Shown here piece by piece: positions 6,520 through 7,827 of a stretch of DNA of 7,827 nucleotides. A program made the translations under genes and the position numbers. Source of the DNA: Flavobacteriales bacterium UBA7519 (lineage in GTDB: Bacteria > Bacteroidota > Bacteroidia > Flavobacteriales > Weeksellaceae); NCBI GenBank assembly GCA_002476905.1, contig DLND01000060.1:1-7827 (forward strand), written 5' to 3'. Position 1 is the stretch's first letter. Each line of letters starts with the position of its first letter. Under the pieces are notes generated by a model. It was given only the letters and a program-made list of their open reading frames with translations, did no database searches and had not been told where the DNA came from.

Positions 6520-6591
6520 TAGCCCGTAGGGGAATCGAACCCCTCTTACCAGAATGAAAATCTGAGGTCCTAACCGATAGACGAACGGGCC
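6520..6591 (-). tRNA. tRNA-Glu (anticodon UUC), downstream copy
   Basis: The 72-base cloverleaf is complete: acceptor GGCCCGT/ACGGGCT with discriminator A, D-stem GTCT/GGAC, anticodon stem TCAGA/TCTGG around loop TTTTCAT (anticodon TTC), and T-arm AGGGG-TTCGATT-CCCCT. CCA is not encoded. It begins 10 bases after the rpsT stop with no promoter or terminator between them, so it is probably cut out of an rpsT-tRNA transcript. Confidence 0.95.
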
Positions 6592-6601
6592 AGGATTTAT
6601 A

Positions 6602-6856
6602 TTAAGCTAAGCTATTTACGTGCTTAGTTAATTTGCTTTTTAAGTTAGCTGCCTTATTCTTGTGAATAATGTTTTTCTTAGCTAATTTATCTAATAAAGA
6701 AATTACTTTTGGTAATTGCTCAGATGCAGCTGCTTTGTCCGCTTCATTTCTTAATACTTTCACAGCTGTTCTTGCAGTCTTGTGGTAGTATCTGTTACGA
6801 AGTCTTCTAACTTCGTTTTGTCTGATTCTCTTAAGTGCTGATTTATGATTTGCCAT
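6602..6856 (-). CDS. rpsT: 30S ribosomal protein S20
   Basis: The 84-residue basic protein begins [15 protein letters not shown], the bS20 hallmark, and continues with [17 protein letters not shown] and a Lys-rich helical C-terminus. bS20 is an early-binding protein of the small subunit that contacts the 5' domain and helix 44 of 16S rRNA. The frame stays open to an upstream ATG at 6877, but that would add seven residues not found in bS20 and overlaps the -7 box of the promoter, so ATG 6856 is the start. It lies between two tRNA-Glu genes on the same strand, with its own strong promoter, and reads into the downstream tRNA. No Shine-Dalgarno sequence is visible. Confidence 0.98.
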   Translation of the reverse strand: MANHKSALKRIRQNEVRRLRNRYYHKTARTAVKVLRNEADKAAASEQLPKVISLLDKLAKKNIIHKNKAANLKSKLTKHVNSLA

Positions 6857-6874
6857 AACGTTCAAATGTGGGTG

Positions 6875-6905
6875 CAAAGATAAAAGTTATTTTTTAATTT
6901 GCAAA
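6875..6905 (-). promoter_or_regulatory. Promoter of rpsT
   Basis: TTTG (6905-6902), a 19-base spacer and TATCTTTG (6882-6875) match the Bacteroidota housekeeping consensus fully. Transcription would start near 6868, about a dozen bases before the rpsT ATG. This also rules out the longer rpsT reading from 6877. Confidence 0.75.
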
Positions 6906-6939
6906 CTTTTTTTAATAATTTTTTAAAATTTATTTTTTG

Positions 6940-7011
6940 TAGCCTATAGGGGAATCGAACCCCTGTTGCAAGAATGAAAATCTTGAGTCCTAACCACTAG
7001 ACGAATAGGCC
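6940..7011 (-). tRNA. tRNA-Glu (anticodon UUC), upstream copy
   Basis: The 72-base cloverleaf has acceptor GGCCTAT/ATAGGCT with discriminator A, D-stem GTCT/GGAC, anticodon stem CAAGA/TCTTG around loop TTTTCAT (anticodon TTC), and T-arm AGGGG-TTCGATT-CCCCT; no CCA is encoded. It reads the same codons as the copy at 6520-6591 but differs by paired changes in the acceptor and anticodon stems. No terminator lies before the rpsT promoter, so read-through into rpsT is possible. Confidence 0.95.
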
Positions 7012-7029
7012 GTTTGTGATTTCGGAGTG

Positions 7030-7061
7030 CAAAAATATAGACTTTCTTCTATTTTTCCAAA
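7030..7061 (-). promoter_or_regulatory. Promoter of the upstream tRNA-Glu
   Basis: TTTG (7061-7058), a 20-base spacer and TATTTTTG (7037-7030) lie between the amidase stop and the tRNA, placing the start about 10 bases before the tRNA 5' end. The same bases form an imperfect AT hairpin that might also weakly end the amidase transcript. Confidence 0.65.
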
Positions 7062-7070
7062 TTTCTCAAG

Positions 7071-7827
7071 CTATTTTATTCTTTTTTCTATCACTGTATT
7101 TATAATGTTCTTATTTTCAAGCTCTTTTTGTGCCTTCACTGCATCCTCCAGAGTCTTGTATTTTCCATATGTGTAGTAAAAAACACCATTTTCTTTGTTT
7201 CTTTCCATATTAGGAAGCGTTTTCATAATATGTGATTTCGAATCTAATTTATCTTTTCCAGCATAAACTTCGATGGTGTAGTAACCACTCGCTAATGACT
7301 GGTTAGGAACAAAACTTATTGACATTGCATTTCTGAATCCAGAATCTTTAGCCGTCTTCAGATTGTTATCTCTCACGGAAGCATAATTGGTAGTTCCGTA
7401 ATAATACTTATAATTTCCGTTTTCTTTTATCGGCAGGATGTATTTCAGTCCTTTTAAAGCGGGATCGTTTTCAGTATATCTTGTGGGTGTACTCATCAGC
7501 AGTATTCTGAAATCATTCTTAAGAGGTTGTTCAGCTGGTTTTTCAGGTTCAGGTTCTTTTACATTTCTGTCAACCAGTTTTTTATAACTTGTGATAGCAT
7601 TGTAGATGCTCTCTGCTATGGATTGCTGCCCTTCTTCGGTGGATATGTAATGTGCATCATCGTAATTATTAACGAATCCCGTTTCTATAAGGATGGAAGG
7701 CATTGCATTCATCCTCAGTACATGCAGGTTTTCCTGTTTTACACCACGAGATAGTCGTTTATCTTTTTTGACAAAATTCTCTTCCACAAGGCCGCCAACG
7801 TTTAGACTTGCCTGCAGGTATTTACTT
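7071..7827 (-). CDS. N-acetylmuramoyl-L-alanine amidase (Amidase_3), C-terminal part with two SPOR-like repeats; N-terminus outside window
   Basis: The frame is open to the right edge; 251 residues plus the stop (7073-7071) are visible. An apparent start at 7787 is an internal GTG Val codon in GGLVEENF and is not a gene start. Visible residues 1-82 are the end of an Amidase_3 domain: SRGVKQENLHVLR, then AMPSILIETGF with the catalytic Glu at visible residue 48. The zinc-binding His and Glu residues would lie upstream. After a Pro/Glu linker (about 90-101) come two segments of about 67 residues (106-172 and 183-250), each with an aromatic YYY/FYYTYG motif and a helix followed by a strand, like SPOR peptidoglycan-binding domains. 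The enzyme cuts the amide bond between MurNAc and the stem peptide in the periplasm, generally in daughter-cell separation. It is upstream of, and co-directional with, the tRNA-Glu/rpsT cluster. Amidase assignment is strong; the SPOR call is by pattern only. Confidence 0.9.
   Translation of the reverse strand, partial: SKYLQASLNVGGLVEENFVKKDKRLSRGVKQENLHVLRMNAMPSILIETGFVNNYDDAHYISTEEGQQSIAESIYNAITSYKKLVDRNVKEPEPEKPAEQPLKNDFRILLMSTPTRYTENDPALKGLKYILPIKENGNYKYYYGTTNYASVRDNNLKTAKDSGFRNAMSISFVPNQSLASGYYTIEVYAGKDKLDSKSHIMKTLPNMERNKENGVFYYTYGKYKTLEDAVKAQKELENKNIINTVIEKRIK

Noticed and set aside
7030..7058. AT-rich imperfect hairpin after the amidase as a terminator
   Set aside because: The stem is A-T only with a bulge and coincides with the -33/-7 promoter of tRNA-Glu, so the promoter explains the sequence better; weak termination cannot be excluded.
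1..7827. CRISPR array, insertion sequence, integrase or defence genes
   Set aside because: No regularly spaced repeats of CRISPR size, no transposase or integrase motifs, and no gene outside normal metabolic, cell-wall or translation families was seen.

Overview
The window looks like ordinary chromosomal sequence from a member of Bacteroidota, most likely the Flavobacteriia and probably the Chryseobacterium/Weeksellaceae group. The DNA is AT-rich and Shine-Dalgarno sites are weak or absent. Several promoters match the Bacteroidota pattern (TTTG at -33, TAnnTTTG at -7, 19-20 base spacer). Lipoproteins, an M43 protease, an amidase with SPOR-like repeats and a type II dehydroquinase also fit this group. 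The genus is an inference from recall of similar sequences; no search was run.

Left part (1-3765, minus strand): an M43 (pappalysin/cytophagalysin) zinc-protease lipoprotein is cut by the left edge just before its C-terminus. It is missing from any ORF list that requires a stop codon. It has its own promoter, and the perfect hairpin terminator of clpB separates it from the full-length ClpB disaggregase gene. A 440-base AT-rich divergent region follows, with two oppositely oriented arrays of 7-base units.

Middle (4206-6016, plus strand): paaG and paaI abut as a two-gene unit of phenylacetyl-CoA catabolism, without the rest of the paa genes in the window. After them comes a hairpin-bearing stretch that resembles a dispersed intergenic repeat. 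It is followed by a small lipoprotein gene that most likely starts at TTG. That gene ends at a bidirectional terminator shared with convergent aroQ.

Right part (6045-7827, minus strand, read from right to left): an N-acetylmuramoyl-L-alanine amidase is cut by the right edge before its first zinc ligands. Then come tRNA-Glu(UUC), rpsT, a second diverged tRNA-Glu(UUC), a strong terminator, and aroQ. This is a translation-related cluster next to cell-wall and shikimate genes.

I found no convincing new multi-gene system. The observations most worth a second look are the dispersed repeat before the TTG-started lipoprotein, the inverted heptad arrays upstream of clpB, the rpsT/tRNA-Glu arrangement, and the isolated paaG-paaI pair.
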